This document shows positions 9,210 to 17,937 of a stretch of DNA of 38,781 nucleotides, one piece after another (position 1 is the first letter of the stretch; each line of letters opens with the position of its first letter). Made by a program: the position numbers and the translations under genes. The notes beneath the pieces were generated by a model. The model searched no databases and was not told the DNA's origin. It saw nothing but the letters and a program-made list of their open reading frames with translations. The DNA lies in the NCBI RefSeq assembly GCF_003596335.1, contig NZ_QZCH01000031.1, forward strand, positions 1-38,781, read 5' to 3'. The DNA is from Motilimonas pumila (GTDB lineage: Bacteria; Pseudomonadota; Gammaproteobacteria; Enterobacterales; CBDFNC01).

Positions 9210-10475
9210 ATGAGTCATCACGAAATAGGCTTCAAACGTACCCTCTTTGTTTCCTTGCTGGGTTGCCTTGCCACTGCGGTGTTAGTGATGGTTTTTCGTT
9301 ACCTGATTGAGATTGAATTTTTCGTCAATAATTCCAGCAATCTTTGGCTGTATTTCAGCTCTCCCTTTATCGGCGCCTTATTACTGATAGTTCTATTTAA
9401 ATTTTTCAACAAATACAGCAAGTCAGGTCTTCCCATGGTGGTGATGGGGTTTCATTTTGGCGACGGCAAAATGGGCTTGGGTAATTTAATATTTCAGTTT
9501 GTGGGCGCTACTATCTCGCTGATGTTTGGCTTTGCTGTCGGCGCGGTAGGGCCCGCGCTACACATAGGCGCAGCCTGCAGCAATGTGATTGGTCAGCATT
9601 TTTTGTTGGACGCATCTCGCTTACGGCAACTGACAGCCTGCGGGGCGGCTGCGGCCATGGCAGCGTTATTTCACACCCCAATCACCGCCATCTTTTTTGC
9701 TCAAGAAACCATAGTGCGCCGCTTTCAATTACAAACCTTTATTCTTATGAGTTTGTCTGCGGTAGTTGCAGCCTGGATTGCAAGACAAATGGGGGTTTAC
9801 GAATTCCACATTGAAAGCCACAGCTTTAGCTACCAGCTTACTTTAGTGCCTGAGCTTATCTTATTGGGCATTATCTGTGGTGTGTTAGCCAGTTTCTTGC
9901 TTAAGATGGTGCGCTTAACAGCAGACCGTTTACCTTTTCCTTATTGGGGTAAGTTTATTCTCGCAGCGAGCGCCACTGCACTAGCAGCAGTGGCTGGCGA
10001 TGAAGTTATTGGCATTGGTAATCACCTGCTAGAAAAAATGCTTTACGGTGAATTTACCTCTACCTTAATTTTACTTTGGCTTGTGGCTCGTTTTTTCATT
10101 AGCGCCATTGCCATTGGCTCTGCTATTCCAGGAGGCGCACTCGGTCCCAGTTTGTTACTGGGGGCTCTTACAGGGCATTTAGTTTCGCTTTGGCTACCCA
10201 ATGAAGCGCCACAAGTGTTTGTTTTAGTCGGTATGTCTGCCTTTTTTGGCGCAGTTTTAAAAAGCCCCATCGCCGCCACATTGATGGTAGTAGAAACCAC
10301 CGCAGATCTAAACCTTGCGTTTCCGTGCTTGATTGGCGCAGGTGTGGCCAGTTATGTGCAGCATAAGCTGATGTCTGAGCGTAACTTGATTGAGCTATTG
10401 TTAGCCCGCCAAAATATCTTGATTAAAAACAGCCCAACCCTTGCTAATATCAAGCAAAAGAAGATGCTAGATTAA
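9210..10475 (+). CDS. CLC-family chloride channel/transporter lacking the gating glutamate
   Basis: 421 residues with about ten hydrophobic segments in the CLC arrangement, so an inner-membrane anion pathway. The three CLC signature regions are present but altered. KSGLP (71-75) stands for GSGIP. GAVGP (111-115) stands for GREGP, with Val113 at the gating-glutamate position. GGALGP (308-313) stands for GGIFAP. In AIFFAQETIVRRF (160-172), Glu166 aligns with E. coli ClcA Glu202 and Thr167 with the inner proton glutamate Glu203. The anion-coordinating Tyr near the C-terminus aligns with Ile (RNLIELLLAR, 391-400). There are no CBS domains. By analogy with mammalian ClC-K, which also has Val at the gate, this is more likely a passive channel than a Cl-/H+ exchanger (inference). 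It converges with the next gene; both stop codons use the TTAA at 10472-10475. Confidence 0.88.
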   Translation: MSHHEIGFKRTLFVSLLGCLATAVLVMVFRYLIEIEFFVNNSSNLWLYFSSPFIGALLLIVLFKFFNKYSKSGLPMVVMGFHFGDGKMGLGNLIFQFVGATISLMFGFAVGAVGPALHIGAACSNVIGQHFLLDASRLRQLTACGAAAAMAALFHTPITAIFFAQETIVRRFQLQTFILMSLSAVVAAWIARQMGVYEFHIESHSFSYQLTLVPELILLGIICGVLASFLLKMVRLTADRLPFPYWGKFILAASATALAAVAGDEVIGIGNHLLEKMLYGEFTSTLILLWLVARFFISAIAIGSAIPGGALGPSLLLGALTGHLVSLWLPNEAPQVFVLVGMSAFFGAVLKSPIAATLMVVETTADLNLAFPCLIGAGVASYVQHKLMSERNLIELLLARQNILIKNSPTLANIKQKKMLD

Positions 10476-11293
10476 CGCGCGAGCTCTAAATCAACTTGCT
10501 CAGTGTATACGGCGGCGAGTTGCATGATGAGGGCCTCTACTATTTGCTGCTGGGATAGCATCAGCTCGCCTACGGTATCAATACTGGACCAAATCACTTG
10601 CTGCTGCCTTGCCCAGCTATACCTTGGCTGACTTTTCATGTGCTTACTGCGATTTACTCGAAACATCATCAGTTGTAAGTTGTCTGGGTGGATCGCCAGT
10701 TCACCAAACTCGCTAATACTGTTTGCATGGTCAACGGCAAATAGGTTATGAAACCTTACAGCGTCTGATAAAGCCTTAGCAATACGCCAAAACTCGTCAT
10801 AACGAAACTTATTAAAAGGCGACAACTTAGCCATACCCGTTTGCTCTATCTTGCCTCGCTGGCGCTGCTCTTCATCAAAATCAGGTTGCTGTATTGCGAT
10901 ATCAGAAAAATGCTTACCCAACCAACGACTCATAATATTCACTTCGCGAGCATTGCCCACCAGCTCAATGCCAGAGATTTCAGCATAATCCTGCTTTGTG
11001 CTCTGCTGATAAGTTTCATAATCCAGGATCAACTGGTCAGTACCTAAAAGCTTACGGTTGCCGTGCAAGCAAAACTCTGTCTTAGAATCAGCTTGCCCAA
11101 TGTCAACCAATTCAATTTCAGGGAAGTGCCGAGATAACCACTTTTTCATAATACTCACTTCTCGCACACTGCCCACTAGGTCAATCTGCTTTATTGCTGG
11201 ATAATCTAACCAGCGGCTTTGCTGATACCTAACATAATCCAATGTCATAGCGCTAGCATGGGCATGGGAATGCGATTGCAGTGGCGTAAACAT
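10472..11293 (-). CDS. Unrecognised protein with a duplicated 47-residue module
   Basis: 273 residues with a near-perfect AGGAGG ribosome binding site six bases from the ATG, so very likely a real gene. I do not recognise the family. Residues 17-63 and 89-135 are an internal duplication: about 24 of 47 positions agree by eye, including LDY, YQQS, LVG, REV, IM, WL and HF. A short His-rich segment (HSHAHA, 8-13) precedes the first copy. The C-terminal half (about 155-273) is unrelated to the repeats, with WRIAKALSDAVRFHNLF, a Trp/Gln-rich stretch and a predicted helical end. No signal peptide or membrane segment is seen, so it is probably cytosolic. It has no co-oriented neighbour and overlaps the CLC stop codon. 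Confidence 0.75.
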   Translation of the reverse strand: MFTPLQSHSHAHASAMTLDYVRYQQSRWLDYPAIKQIDLVGSVREVSIMKKWLSRHFPEIELVDIGQADSKTEFCLHGNRKLLGTDQLILDYETYQQSTKQDYAEISGIELVGNAREVNIMSRWLGKHFSDIAIQQPDFDEEQRQRGKIEQTGMAKLSPFNKFRYDEFWRIAKALSDAVRFHNLFAVDHANSISEFGELAIHPDNLQLMMFRVNRSKHMKSQPRYSWARQQQVIWSSIDTVGELMLSQQQIVEALIMQLAAVYTEQVDLELAR

Positions 11294-11597
11294 ATCGGCC
11301 TCCTATTTATGTGTGCAAACAAGAGACTAACAAGCAAACCATGAACCTTAGCTGAATCAATCGTATATCCACTATATTTCCTCTTTTTAAAACAGTTGTC
11401 TGGCAAGAGGCGGGGGCAATTGAGTACTGCAAATCCTAGGTTTGATTGTCACTGCGCCATAACACGCCTAGAGCAGCTGATTACCATGAGGGAAAACTGA
11501 AAAGTTTTTAACCAAGGAACCGAACATTTACCACAGAGAACAGTATTCCTTAGCAAAAATATGGTTTTTAATTTTTATAAGTTATAAGCAAAAAAAT
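11294..11597. other. Intergenic region upstream of metK, no gene seen
   Basis: Divergent gap between the 273-residue protein (minus) and metK (plus). Besides the metK promoter at its right end, it holds a small inverted repeat AAAACT/AGTTTT with a GAAA loop at 11493-11508. No open frame with a ribosome binding site and no SAM-riboswitch core were found. Confidence 0.5.
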
Positions 11598-11626
11598 CTG
11601 GCATTCTGACTTTTCATGAATACAAT
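11598..11626 (+). promoter_or_regulatory. Probable sigma-70 promoter of metK
   Basis: CTGGCA (11598-11603, four of six matches to TTGACA) and TACAAT (11621-11626, five of six matches to TATAAT) are separated by exactly 17 bases. The perfect Met box begins at the next base, as expected for a repressor that covers the start site. Confidence 0.6.
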
Positions 11627-11666
11627 AGACGTCTAGATGGAAATCCATCCAAAAATTAAGACAGCT
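11627..11666 (+). promoter_or_regulatory. MetJ operator (Met-box array) of metK
   Basis: AGACGTCT at 11627-11634 is a perfect 8-base Met box. A second good copy, AGACAGCT at 11659-11666 (six of eight), starts exactly 32 bases later, that is four 8-base steps. The boxes between (11635, 11643 and 11651) match at three or four positions. MetJ with S-adenosylmethionine binds such head-to-tail arrays cooperatively and represses methionine genes. Confidence 0.8.
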
Positions 11667-11684
11667 AACAGGAGCCGCATTAAC

Positions 11685-12836
11685 ATGGCAAAGCACTTAT
11701 TTACTTCAGAATCTGTATCAGAAGGCCATCCGGATAAAATTGCCGATCAAATCTCTGACGCAGTCCTTGACGCCATTTTAGAACAAGACCCTAAAGCTCG
11801 TGTTGCTTGTGAAACTTACGTTAAAACAGGCATGGTAATGGTAGGTGGCGAAGTCACTACCTCTGCTTGGGTTGATATCGAAGAATTAACACGTAAAACA
11901 GTACGTGACATTGGTTACGTTCACTCAGACATGGGTTTTGACGCAGATTCTTGTGCCGTATTAAACACCATAGGTAAACAATCTCCTGACATTAATCAAG
12001 GTGTAGACCGCAGCCGCCCAGAAGATCAAGGTGCCGGTGACCAAGGCCTCATGTTTGGTTATGCCTCTAATGAAACTGACGTGCTTATGCCTGCTCCGGT
12101 GACATACGCTCACCGCCTGGTTAAGCGTCAAGCTGAGGTACGTAAAAACGGTACCCTTGATTGGCTACGCCCTGATGCTAAATCTCAAGTTACCTTTCAA
12201 TACGAAAACGGCATTATCACAGGTATCGATGCAGTAGTACTGTCTACTCAACACTGTGACAGCATTTCTACTCCCGATTTGCGTGAAGCTGTAATGGAAG
12301 AAATCATCAAGCCTGTACTACCGGCTGAATGGCTAAACAAAGAGACTCAGTTCCACATTAACCCTACTGGCCGATTTGTTATCGGTGGCCCAGTAGGCGA
12401 CTGTGGTTTAACCGGTCGTAAAATCATTGTTGATACCTACGGCGGCATGGCTCGTCACGGTGGCGGTGCATTCTCTGGTAAAGATCCTTCGAAAGTTGAT
12501 CGCAGTGCCGCATACGCAGGTCGTTACGTAGCGAAAAACATTGTTGCAGCAGGCCTTGCAGATCGCTGTGAAATTCAAGTGTCTTATGCCATCGGTGTAG
12601 CAGAGCCAACGTCTATCAGCGTTGAAACGTTTGGCACGGCTAAAATTGACGAAGATCGCCTAACTCAACTTGTGCGCGACACCTTTGATCTTCGCCCATA
12701 CGGCATCTTAACTATGCTTGATCTTGAGCGCCCAATATACCAAGCGACCGCTGCTTATGGTCACTTTGGACGCGAAGAGTTCCCTTGGGAACAGACTGAT
12801 AAAGCTGAGCAACTTCGCGAAGCAGCTGGACTATAA
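11685..12836 (+). CDS. metK: S-adenosylmethionine synthetase (methionine adenosyltransferase)
   Basis: 383 residues from the ATG at 11685, which has AGGAG upstream and gives the universal N-terminus [18 protein letters not shown]. An in-frame ATG at 11637 would add 16 residues, but it lies inside the operator and lacks a ribosome binding site. The cytosolic enzyme makes S-adenosylmethionine from methionine and ATP. GHPDK (14-18), [12 protein letters not shown] and [19 protein letters not shown] (P-loop-like) are the family signatures. sprT follows after 14 bases with no terminator, so the two are probably co-transcribed. Regulation by MetJ is indicated by the operator upstream. Confidence 0.98.
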   Translation: MAKHLFTSESVSEGHPDKIADQISDAVLDAILEQDPKARVACETYVKTGMVMVGGEVTTSAWVDIEELTRKTVRDIGYVHSDMGFDADSCAVLNTIGKQSPDINQGVDRSRPEDQGAGDQGLMFGYASNETDVLMPAPVTYAHRLVKRQAEVRKNGTLDWLRPDAKSQVTFQYENGIITGIDAVVLSTQHCDSISTPDLREAVMEEIIKPVLPAEWLNKETQFHINPTGRFVIGGPVGDCGLTGRKIIVDTYGGMARHGGGAFSGKDPSKVDRSAAYAGRYVAKNIVAAGLADRCEIQVSYAIGVAEPTSISVETFGTAKIDEDRLTQLVRDTFDLRPYGILTMLDLERPIYQATAAYGHFGREEFPWEQTDKAEQLREAAGL

Positions 12837-12850
12837 ACACCACTGTAAGC

Positions 12851-13342
12851 ATGTTGTTATACCAGCAAAAACAAGCACTCGTGCAGCAGGTTAAGACCTG
12901 TTATGAAAAAGCCGAGTGCTTTTTTGATCGCCCTTTTCCATTTCCAACTGTGTTGTTCAATCAACGCGGTAAGGCTGCAGGCACTGCCCACCTGCATAAA
13001 AACTTATTAAAGTTTAACGGCGTGTTGTACCAAGAAAACCAAACCGCCTTTTTGACTGATGTCGTGCCTCATGAAGTCTGCCATTTGTTGGCTTATCACC
13101 TTTACGGCCAAGTACCACCTCACGGGCCACAATGGCAGCACTTAATGCGCAGCGTGATGGAGGTGAACCCGAGCCGAACCCACGACTTTGACACTCGCTC
13201 TGTTCAGGGGCAACTTTTTACATATCAGTGCCAATGCCAGCAACACCAACTCACTATTCGACGTCACAACAAAGCCAAGCGTGGTCAACGATATATATGC
13301 AGGCGTTGCCGCAGCGCGCTGACCTTTATCCCCTCCCATTAA
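12851..13342 (+). CDS. sprT: SprT-like zinc metallopeptidase family protein
   Basis: 163 residues, the usual length for SprT. HEVCH at residues 74-78 is the HExxH zinc site, followed by PPHGPQW (89-95), which supplies the conserved His/Gly/Trp segment of this family. The C-terminal part has a zinc-ribbon-like set of cysteines (Cys127, Cys129, Cys150, Cys153). The family is related to the eukaryotic DNA-protein crosslink protease Spartan; the bacterial substrate is not established. The ribosome binding site is weak (GTAAG). It sits between metK and endA, its usual place in gammaproteobacteria. Confidence 0.9.
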   Translation: MLLYQQKQALVQQVKTCYEKAECFFDRPFPFPTVLFNQRGKAAGTAHLHKNLLKFNGVLYQENQTAFLTDVVPHEVCHLLAYHLYGQVPPHGPQWQHLMRSVMEVNPSRTHDFDTRSVQGQLFTYQCQCQQHQLTIRRHNKAKRGQRYICRRCRSALTFIPSH

Positions 13343-13463
13343 CTAACCACAGCCACCTTGCCATTATTGTCTGAAATATTATTAAGGTTTGTGGGTATGT
13401 AGTTTTTATATCAGCCTGATATGCTGCTGCTTTTAAAATCATTAACATGAGCAGTTTTGCAGT

Positions 13464-14153
13464 ATGCGCAGCCTTACCCTTGTATTTATCTTATGCTGGT
13501 CAAGCCTTGCCAGCGCAGAGATCACCAGTTTCCGTCAAGCCAAAAAAATCGCCGCCGATATATACCAAGCCCACCCTCTTAGTTTTTATTGCGGCTGTGA
13601 CATCGAGCGCCAAGGGAAAAAACTAGTACCTAATTTAGACTCGTGTGGCTATCAAATACGAAAACAAGAAAAGCGTGCCAGTCGCATTGAGTGGGAGCAC
13701 GTCATGCCGGCATGGGAAATAGGCCACCAACGCCAATGTTGGCAAAATGGCGGGCGTAAAAACTGTAATAAAGTCGACCCTGAGTTTAAGGTAATGACAG
13801 CAGACCTGCATAACCTTGTGCCTGCTATTGGTGAAGTAAATGGCGATCGCTCCAACTATCAATTTACAGAATCGAAGCTTCAACCTCACCAATACGGCCA
13901 ATGCGACATGCTGGTCGACTTTAAAAATAAAAAAGCCAGCCCACCAGACTTGCAAAAAGGGGCCATCGCCCGCATCTATTTATATATGGAGCAGCGTTAC
14001 CAAATTCGTATTTCGAAGCAACAAAAACAGCTTTATCAAGCTTGGCACAAGCTCTACCCCGTTACCCCTTGGGAGTGCCAACGTGATACACTTATTCAAG
14101 CTAAACAAGGAAATAACAACCCATTTGTTGCCTCGCAATGCAGCGGGCGTTAA
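13464..14153 (+). CDS. endA: Periplasmic or secreted endonuclease I
   Basis: 229 residues with a signal peptide (1-18, cleavage after SLASA). [19 protein letters not shown] and [18 protein letters not shown] are the endonuclease I core; the first supplies the catalytic His and the second the metal-binding Asn of a beta-beta-alpha-metal nuclease. Several cysteines (YCGCDIE, DSCGY, QCW, NCNK) fit the disulfides of the family. The enzyme degrades double-stranded DNA outside the cytoplasm. No strong Shine-Dalgarno box precedes the ATG; a nearby upstream ATG (13447) is in another frame. A 121-base gap separates it from sprT. Confidence 0.95.
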   Translation: MRSLTLVFILCWSSLASAEITSFRQAKKIAADIYQAHPLSFYCGCDIERQGKKLVPNLDSCGYQIRKQEKRASRIEWEHVMPAWEIGHQRQCWQNGGRKNCNKVDPEFKVMTADLHNLVPAIGEVNGDRSNYQFTESKLQPHQYGQCDMLVDFKNKKASPPDLQKGAIARIYLYMEQRYQIRISKQQKQLYQAWHKLYPVTPWECQRDTLIQAKQGNNNPFVASQCSGR

Positions 14154-14188
14154 TACCAATATAAAGCCAGTTCAGGGAGAAATTCGAC

Positions 14189-14920
14189 ATGCGTGTGCCT
14201 CGCATCTATGAGCCACAGGCCCTCACTGTAGGAGCCACCATTGAATTAAATGCCGATGCGGCAGGCCATGTTGGTCGTGTATTGCGACTCGGCCCAGGCG
14301 ATGCTGTCATACTGTTTAATGGTGACAATGCGCAATACCCTGCCACCATCTCAAGTGCCTCCAAAAAGCAGGTCAGCGTCACTGTTAATGAACAACAAAG
14401 CCACAGCAGTGAGAGTCCATTAAATATTCACCTTGGTCAGGTCATTTCACGAGGCGATCGAATGGACTTTGTGATCCAAAAGTCTGTCGAGTTGGGGGTG
14501 AATACTATTACCCCACTGTTTAGTGAGCGTTGCGGTGTAAAGCTGAGTGGCGAACGGCTACAGAAAAAACGCCAACAATGGCAAAAAATTGCTATCAGCG
14601 CGTGCGAGCAATGTGGCCGTAACACAGTGCCAACCATTGCTGAGCCTATCTCGATAACACAATGGCTATCACAACAAGATGAAACCCTTAAGCTAACCCT
14701 GCACCCGAGAGCAAAGTACAGCATAAATACCCTGCCGGCTCCCGATCAAGGTGTACGCTTATTAATAGGCCCTGAAGGCGGATTCAGCGATAAAGAAGTA
14801 TCCCAGAGCGAATTAGCTGGCTTTGTTGATACCTTATTAGGCCCAAGAATATTACGAACAGAAACAGCCGCGCTGACGGCGATTACTGCATTACAATGTC
14901 GCTTTGGCGACTTAGGATAA
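14189..14920 (+). CDS. rsmE: 16S rRNA m3U1498 methyltransferase
   Basis: 243 residues, as in E. coli RsmE. It methylates N3 of U1498 in 16S rRNA using S-adenosylmethionine. The protein has an N-terminal PUA-like segment (RIYEPQAL, about 1-75) and a C-terminal SPOUT domain with the trefoil-knot motifs [14 protein letters not shown] and [31 protein letters not shown] and ACEQCGR are also family-typical. An AGGGAG box precedes the ATG. gshB starts four bases after its stop codon, so the two are co-transcribed. Confidence 0.96.
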   Translation: MRVPRIYEPQALTVGATIELNADAAGHVGRVLRLGPGDAVILFNGDNAQYPATISSASKKQVSVTVNEQQSHSSESPLNIHLGQVISRGDRMDFVIQKSVELGVNTITPLFSERCGVKLSGERLQKKRQQWQKIAISACEQCGRNTVPTIAEPISITQWLSQQDETLKLTLHPRAKYSINTLPAPDQGVRLLIGPEGGFSDKEVSQSELAGFVDTLLGPRILRTETAALTAITALQCRFGDLG

Positions 14921-14923
14921 TTC

Positions 14924-15877
14924 ATGACCATTAAACTTGGGATCGTAATGGATCCTATCAAAGATATTAAAATCCATAAAGATTCAAGCTTTGCGATGCT
15001 GTTAGAAGCCCAGCAACGTGGCTATCAGTTGTATTACTTGGAAATGGGCGATTTATACCTCGATAATGGCCGAGCATTTGCTACCACAGCCCAGTTAACC
15101 GTGCAAAGAAACGCTGACCACTGGTATGACCTCGCAGAGCAAGAGACCATCGCCTTGTCTGATCTAGACGTGATTTTAATGCGTAAAGATCCACCGTTTG
15201 ATACTGAATTCATCTACGCGACTTACATGCTTGAGCGGGCCGAAGACGAAGGTACGCTTATCATCAACAAACCACAAAGTCTGCGTGATGCTAATGAAAA
15301 GCTCTACACCTCTTGGTTTAGTCAATTCACTCCAGAAACGCTGGTTTCAAGCGATGCTAATAAAATTCGCGCGTTTTATGCTAAACACCAAGACATCATC
15401 TTAAAGCCTCTGGACGGTATGGGCGGCGCATCAATATTTCGCATAAAACCCAATGACGCAAACTTGGGCGTGATCATTGAAACCTTAACCAATCATGGTC
15501 AACAATATTGCATGGCTCAAGGCTTTATTCCTGATATAACCGACGGCGATAAGCGCATTTTGGTGGTTGACGGTGAGCCCGTGCCATACTGTTTAGCCCG
15601 TATTCCGGCGAAAGGCGAAACCCGTGGTAATTTAGCCGCAGGTGGCCGCGGAGAAGCAAGGCCGCTATCTGAGAGTGATTGGGCAATAGCCAAAGCCATT
15701 GGCCCAACGCTAAAAGCAAAGGGCTTAGTATTTGTTGGCTTAGACGTGATTGGCGACAAACTGACCGAAATCAACGTGACTAGCCCAACCTGTATTCAAG
15801 AAATTGAAGCGGCTTTTGACGTGTCGATTACAGGCATGTTAATGGATGCCATTGAAGCGCGCTTACAAAATAAATAA
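14924..15877 (+). CDS. gshB: Glutathione synthetase
   Basis: 317 residues, the normal gammaproteobacterial size. It joins gamma-glutamylcysteine and glycine with ATP to make glutathione. MRKDPPFD (86-93) and KPLDGMGG (161-168, the glycine-rich ATP-grasp loop) are diagnostic, and INVTSPTCIQEIE near the C-terminus holds metal/ATP residues. An AGGA box lies six bases upstream of the ATG. It sits in the conserved run rsmE-gshB-yqgE-ruvX. Confidence 0.97.
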   Translation: MTIKLGIVMDPIKDIKIHKDSSFAMLLEAQQRGYQLYYLEMGDLYLDNGRAFATTAQLTVQRNADHWYDLAEQETIALSDLDVILMRKDPPFDTEFIYATYMLERAEDEGTLIINKPQSLRDANEKLYTSWFSQFTPETLVSSDANKIRAFYAKHQDIILKPLDGMGGASIFRIKPNDANLGVIIETLTNHGQQYCMAQGFIPDITDGDKRILVVDGEPVPYCLARIPAKGETRGNLAAGGRGEARPLSESDWAIAKAIGPTLKAKGLVFVGLDVIGDKLTEINVTSPTCIQEIEAAFDVSITGMLMDAIEARLQNK

Positions 15878-15905
15878 TGACCAAGCGAGAAAGACAAAAG
15901 CCAAT

Positions 15906-16475
15906 ATGTTGAATATGCAAAGCTTGCAAAACCACTTTTTAGTTGCCATGCCCAGTTTAAAAGGCCCCTACTTTGAGCGCTCGGTTATTTATCTGTGCGA
16001 CCATAATGAGGAGGGTGCGATGGGCATAGTGATTAATATCCCCGTAGACCTACAACTGGGTGAGCTATTAGAGCAACTGGAACTGCCAGTGAGCAGTGCT
16101 GAGCATAAGCCGTTAAAGCAAGCAGTGCTGCAAGGCGGTCCTGTGGCGGACGATCGCGGCTTTGTCGTGCATACTCCCATTGCTGGTTTTTCAAGCAGCT
16201 TGGAATTACAACATGACATTATGGTCACCACGTCAAAGGACATTCTGGCGACTTTAGGTACCAGTGAAGAGCCGGATCACTATATTTTGGCGTTGGGTTA
16301 CGCCGGTTGGGAAGCTGGGCAACTGGAACAAGAAATTGCTGAAAATACCTGGCTTACCTTACCTGCAGACAGCAATATTCTGTTCCATACCCATTTTGCT
16401 GAACGCTGGCAAGCGGCGGTCAACTCTTTGGGCATTGATGTATGGCAACTTTCTTCTGACGCGGGGCACGCTTAA
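15906..16475 (+). CDS. yqgE: YqgE/AlgH family protein
   Basis: About 189 residues. [20 protein letters not shown] and [13 protein letters not shown] are the N-terminal family signatures, and [16 protein letters not shown] follows. The molecular role of this cytosolic family is not established. The frame is open back to an ATG at 15846 inside gshB, but homology begins at about QNHFLVAMP, so I take the ATG at 15906; the ATG at 15915 is equally possible because no clear ribosome binding site decides between them. Its stop codon overlaps the ruvX start (TAATG). Confidence 0.92.
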   Translation: MLNMQSLQNHFLVAMPSLKGPYFERSVIYLCDHNEEGAMGIVINIPVDLQLGELLEQLELPVSSAEHKPLKQAVLQGGPVADDRGFVVHTPIAGFSSSLELQHDIMVTTSKDILATLGTSEEPDHYILALGYAGWEAGQLEQEIAENTWLTLPADSNILFHTHFAERWQAAVNSLGIDVWQLSSDAGHA

Positions 16476-16897
16476 TGGCAGCGCAAACGGTACTGGGTTT
16501 TGACTTTGGCAGTAAAAGCATAGGCGTGGCTGTCGGCCAAGCAGTGACGGGGCAAGCGAACCCTCTGCCCGCCTTAAAAGCGCGTAATGGCATACCTAAT
16601 TGGGATGAAATCGCAGAATTAGTCAAAGAATGGCAGCCTGACGCTTTTGTCGTAGGGCTACCCTTAAATATGGATGGCACCAACCAACACGTGACTTTTG
16701 CGGCCAAAAAATTCGCGAACCGGTTGTTTAGTCGCTACGGCAAGCCTTCTCATATGCAAGATGAACGCCTCACTACGGCAGACGCCAAAGCTGAAATATT
16801 CAGTCGCCACGGCTATAAAGGCTTGAACAAAGATAAAGTAGACGGCATCTCTGCCTGTTTAATTGTTGAAAGCTGGTACGAGTCGCAATACCAATAA
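16475..16897 (+). CDS. ruvX: RuvX/YqgF family nuclease (putative Holliday-junction resolvase)
   Basis: 140 residues with an RNase H-like fold. Acidic residues in family-typical contexts are Asp10 in [15 protein letters not shown], Glu97 in DERLTT and Asp123 in [12 protein letters not shown]. The family is essential in E. coli and acts in pre-16S rRNA 5' end maturation; a resolvase role has also been proposed. The start codon overlaps the yqgE stop by one base, which suggests translational coupling. A long hairpin follows the gene, and the next gene is convergent. Confidence 0.95.
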   Translation: MAAQTVLGFDFGSKSIGVAVGQAVTGQANPLPALKARNGIPNWDEIAELVKEWQPDAFVVGLPLNMDGTNQHVTFAAKKFANRLFSRYGKPSHMQDERLTTADAKAEIFSRHGYKGLNKDKVDGISACLIVESWYESQYQ

Positions 16898-16911
16898 CAT
16901 GTATCGAACCT

Positions 16912-16944
16912 GTCAATCAGTGCTCTTAGAGGGCACTGATTGAC
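16912..16944. repeat. Perfect 12-base inverted repeat between convergent genes
   Basis: GTCAATCAGTGC/GCACTGATTGAC (16912-16923 and 16933-16944) with a 9-base loop that can pair further. It lies between the ruvX and GNAT stop codons. No T-run follows on either strand, so it is a strong hairpin but not a standard intrinsic terminator. Confidence 0.75.
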
Positions 16945-16969
16945 GCCTATTTCACCGCGCAGCCTTTCG

Positions 16970-17587
16970 TTACTCTGTCGTCCCTTGTAGTGACAGAGTT
17001 AAACCAAATCCAAGTGAATGTTCAAACTCAGCAATTTGCACAAATCCCAGTTTCTTATAAAAACCAATCGCGCCATGATTGTCACTCGACACTTCCAAGT
17101 GTACCCCGCTCACATTGAGCCGCTGCAGATTAGCAATAAACGCCTGCATGATCTTTTTACCGACCCCTAAACCTTGCAAACTTGGCAACAAGTTAATGTG
17201 TAAATGCGCCGGATATTCACTGAATTCTGGTCGCGGTTGATAACCACAATGAATGTGCCTAATGATCTTTTGCGGTAAAGTCGCCACTTCCCCTGACGGC
17301 ATAGGAAACCGTTCACGTAACTCAGGAAGCCATTTAGCTTCTAATACCTTCGCAAATTCAGTGGAGTTTTTTGCCCCCACAACGTAGCCACAGACTTGGT
17401 TATCTAAGGTTACGACCATGCAAGCGTCGGCTTCAAAAATGCCATAAGGCGCAGAATAGAAATGTCCGGCTAACTGCTTATCATCAAATAAGGAAGTCGC
17501 ATCTTTGCCGCCATCTGCGGTTAACATACAAATTTCATACAAAGCATTTAAGTCTTCGGAGCGGTATGGGCGAATTTCCAACTGCAT
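16970..17587 (-). CDS. GNAT-family N-acetyltransferase
   Basis: About 205 residues. The chosen ATG (17587) has GGGAG six bases upstream; an in-frame ATG at 17599 would overlap that box. LHINLLPSLQGLGVGKKIMQAF is the acetyl-CoA pyrophosphate-binding motif A (Q-x-x-G-x-G/A), and GVHLEVSSDNHGAIGFYKKLGF is motif B with the usual GFY end. The N-terminal half (IRPYRSEDLNALYEICMLTADGG) resembles a subgroup that includes acetyltransferases of unknown substrate in marine gammaproteobacteria. Substrate not predictable. It converges on ruvX and is probably monocistronic. Confidence 0.88.
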   Translation of the reverse strand: MQLEIRPYRSEDLNALYEICMLTADGGKDATSLFDDKQLAGHFYSAPYGIFEADACMVVTLDNQVCGYVVGAKNSTEFAKVLEAKWLPELRERFPMPSGEVATLPQKIIRHIHCGYQPRPEFSEYPAHLHINLLPSLQGLGVGKKIMQAFIANLQRLNVSGVHLEVSSDNHGAIGFYKKLGFVQIAEFEHSLGFGLTLSLQGTTE

Positions 17588-17937
17588 GTTTGCTCCCACG
17601 GCATTTGATAATCTATTGCTAGGTCAATAAAAGGTGATATCACAACCATAAGCACCACTTTGGCAGAATACCACTAAACAGAAAATCCATAATATTAGAG
17701 GAAACGACCTTAGGTCAACATCGGTTTGGTCGATTTACCTTTTACTGACCTTTTCGGGGCTGTTTAGCTAAATATCAATAAGCACGTCAATAAAAGCGCC
17801 CCTACTCTCTCACCTACTCTCAACGCCTAACTGGTAAATTTTCTAGCCCTAACTCGCAAATCTGACAGGTCTCAGCGATGCTTTAATACGCAATACTGTC
17901 ACCATCTAACGCCCATTTGCCAGTGACAGGAGTGACC
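17588..17937. other. Divergent intergenic region, no gene seen
   Basis: 350 bases between the GNAT gene (minus) and the pseudo-receiver gene (plus). It contains a short palindrome GACCTTAGGTC near 17708-17718 with a partly similar GGTCGATTTACC further on. No convincing promoter hexamers, RNA fold or open frame were identified. Confidence 0.4.

Noticed and set aside
11637..11684. Extended metK N-terminus of 16 residues
   Set aside because: The first ATG lies in the MetJ operator and has no ribosome binding site; family homology begins at 11685.
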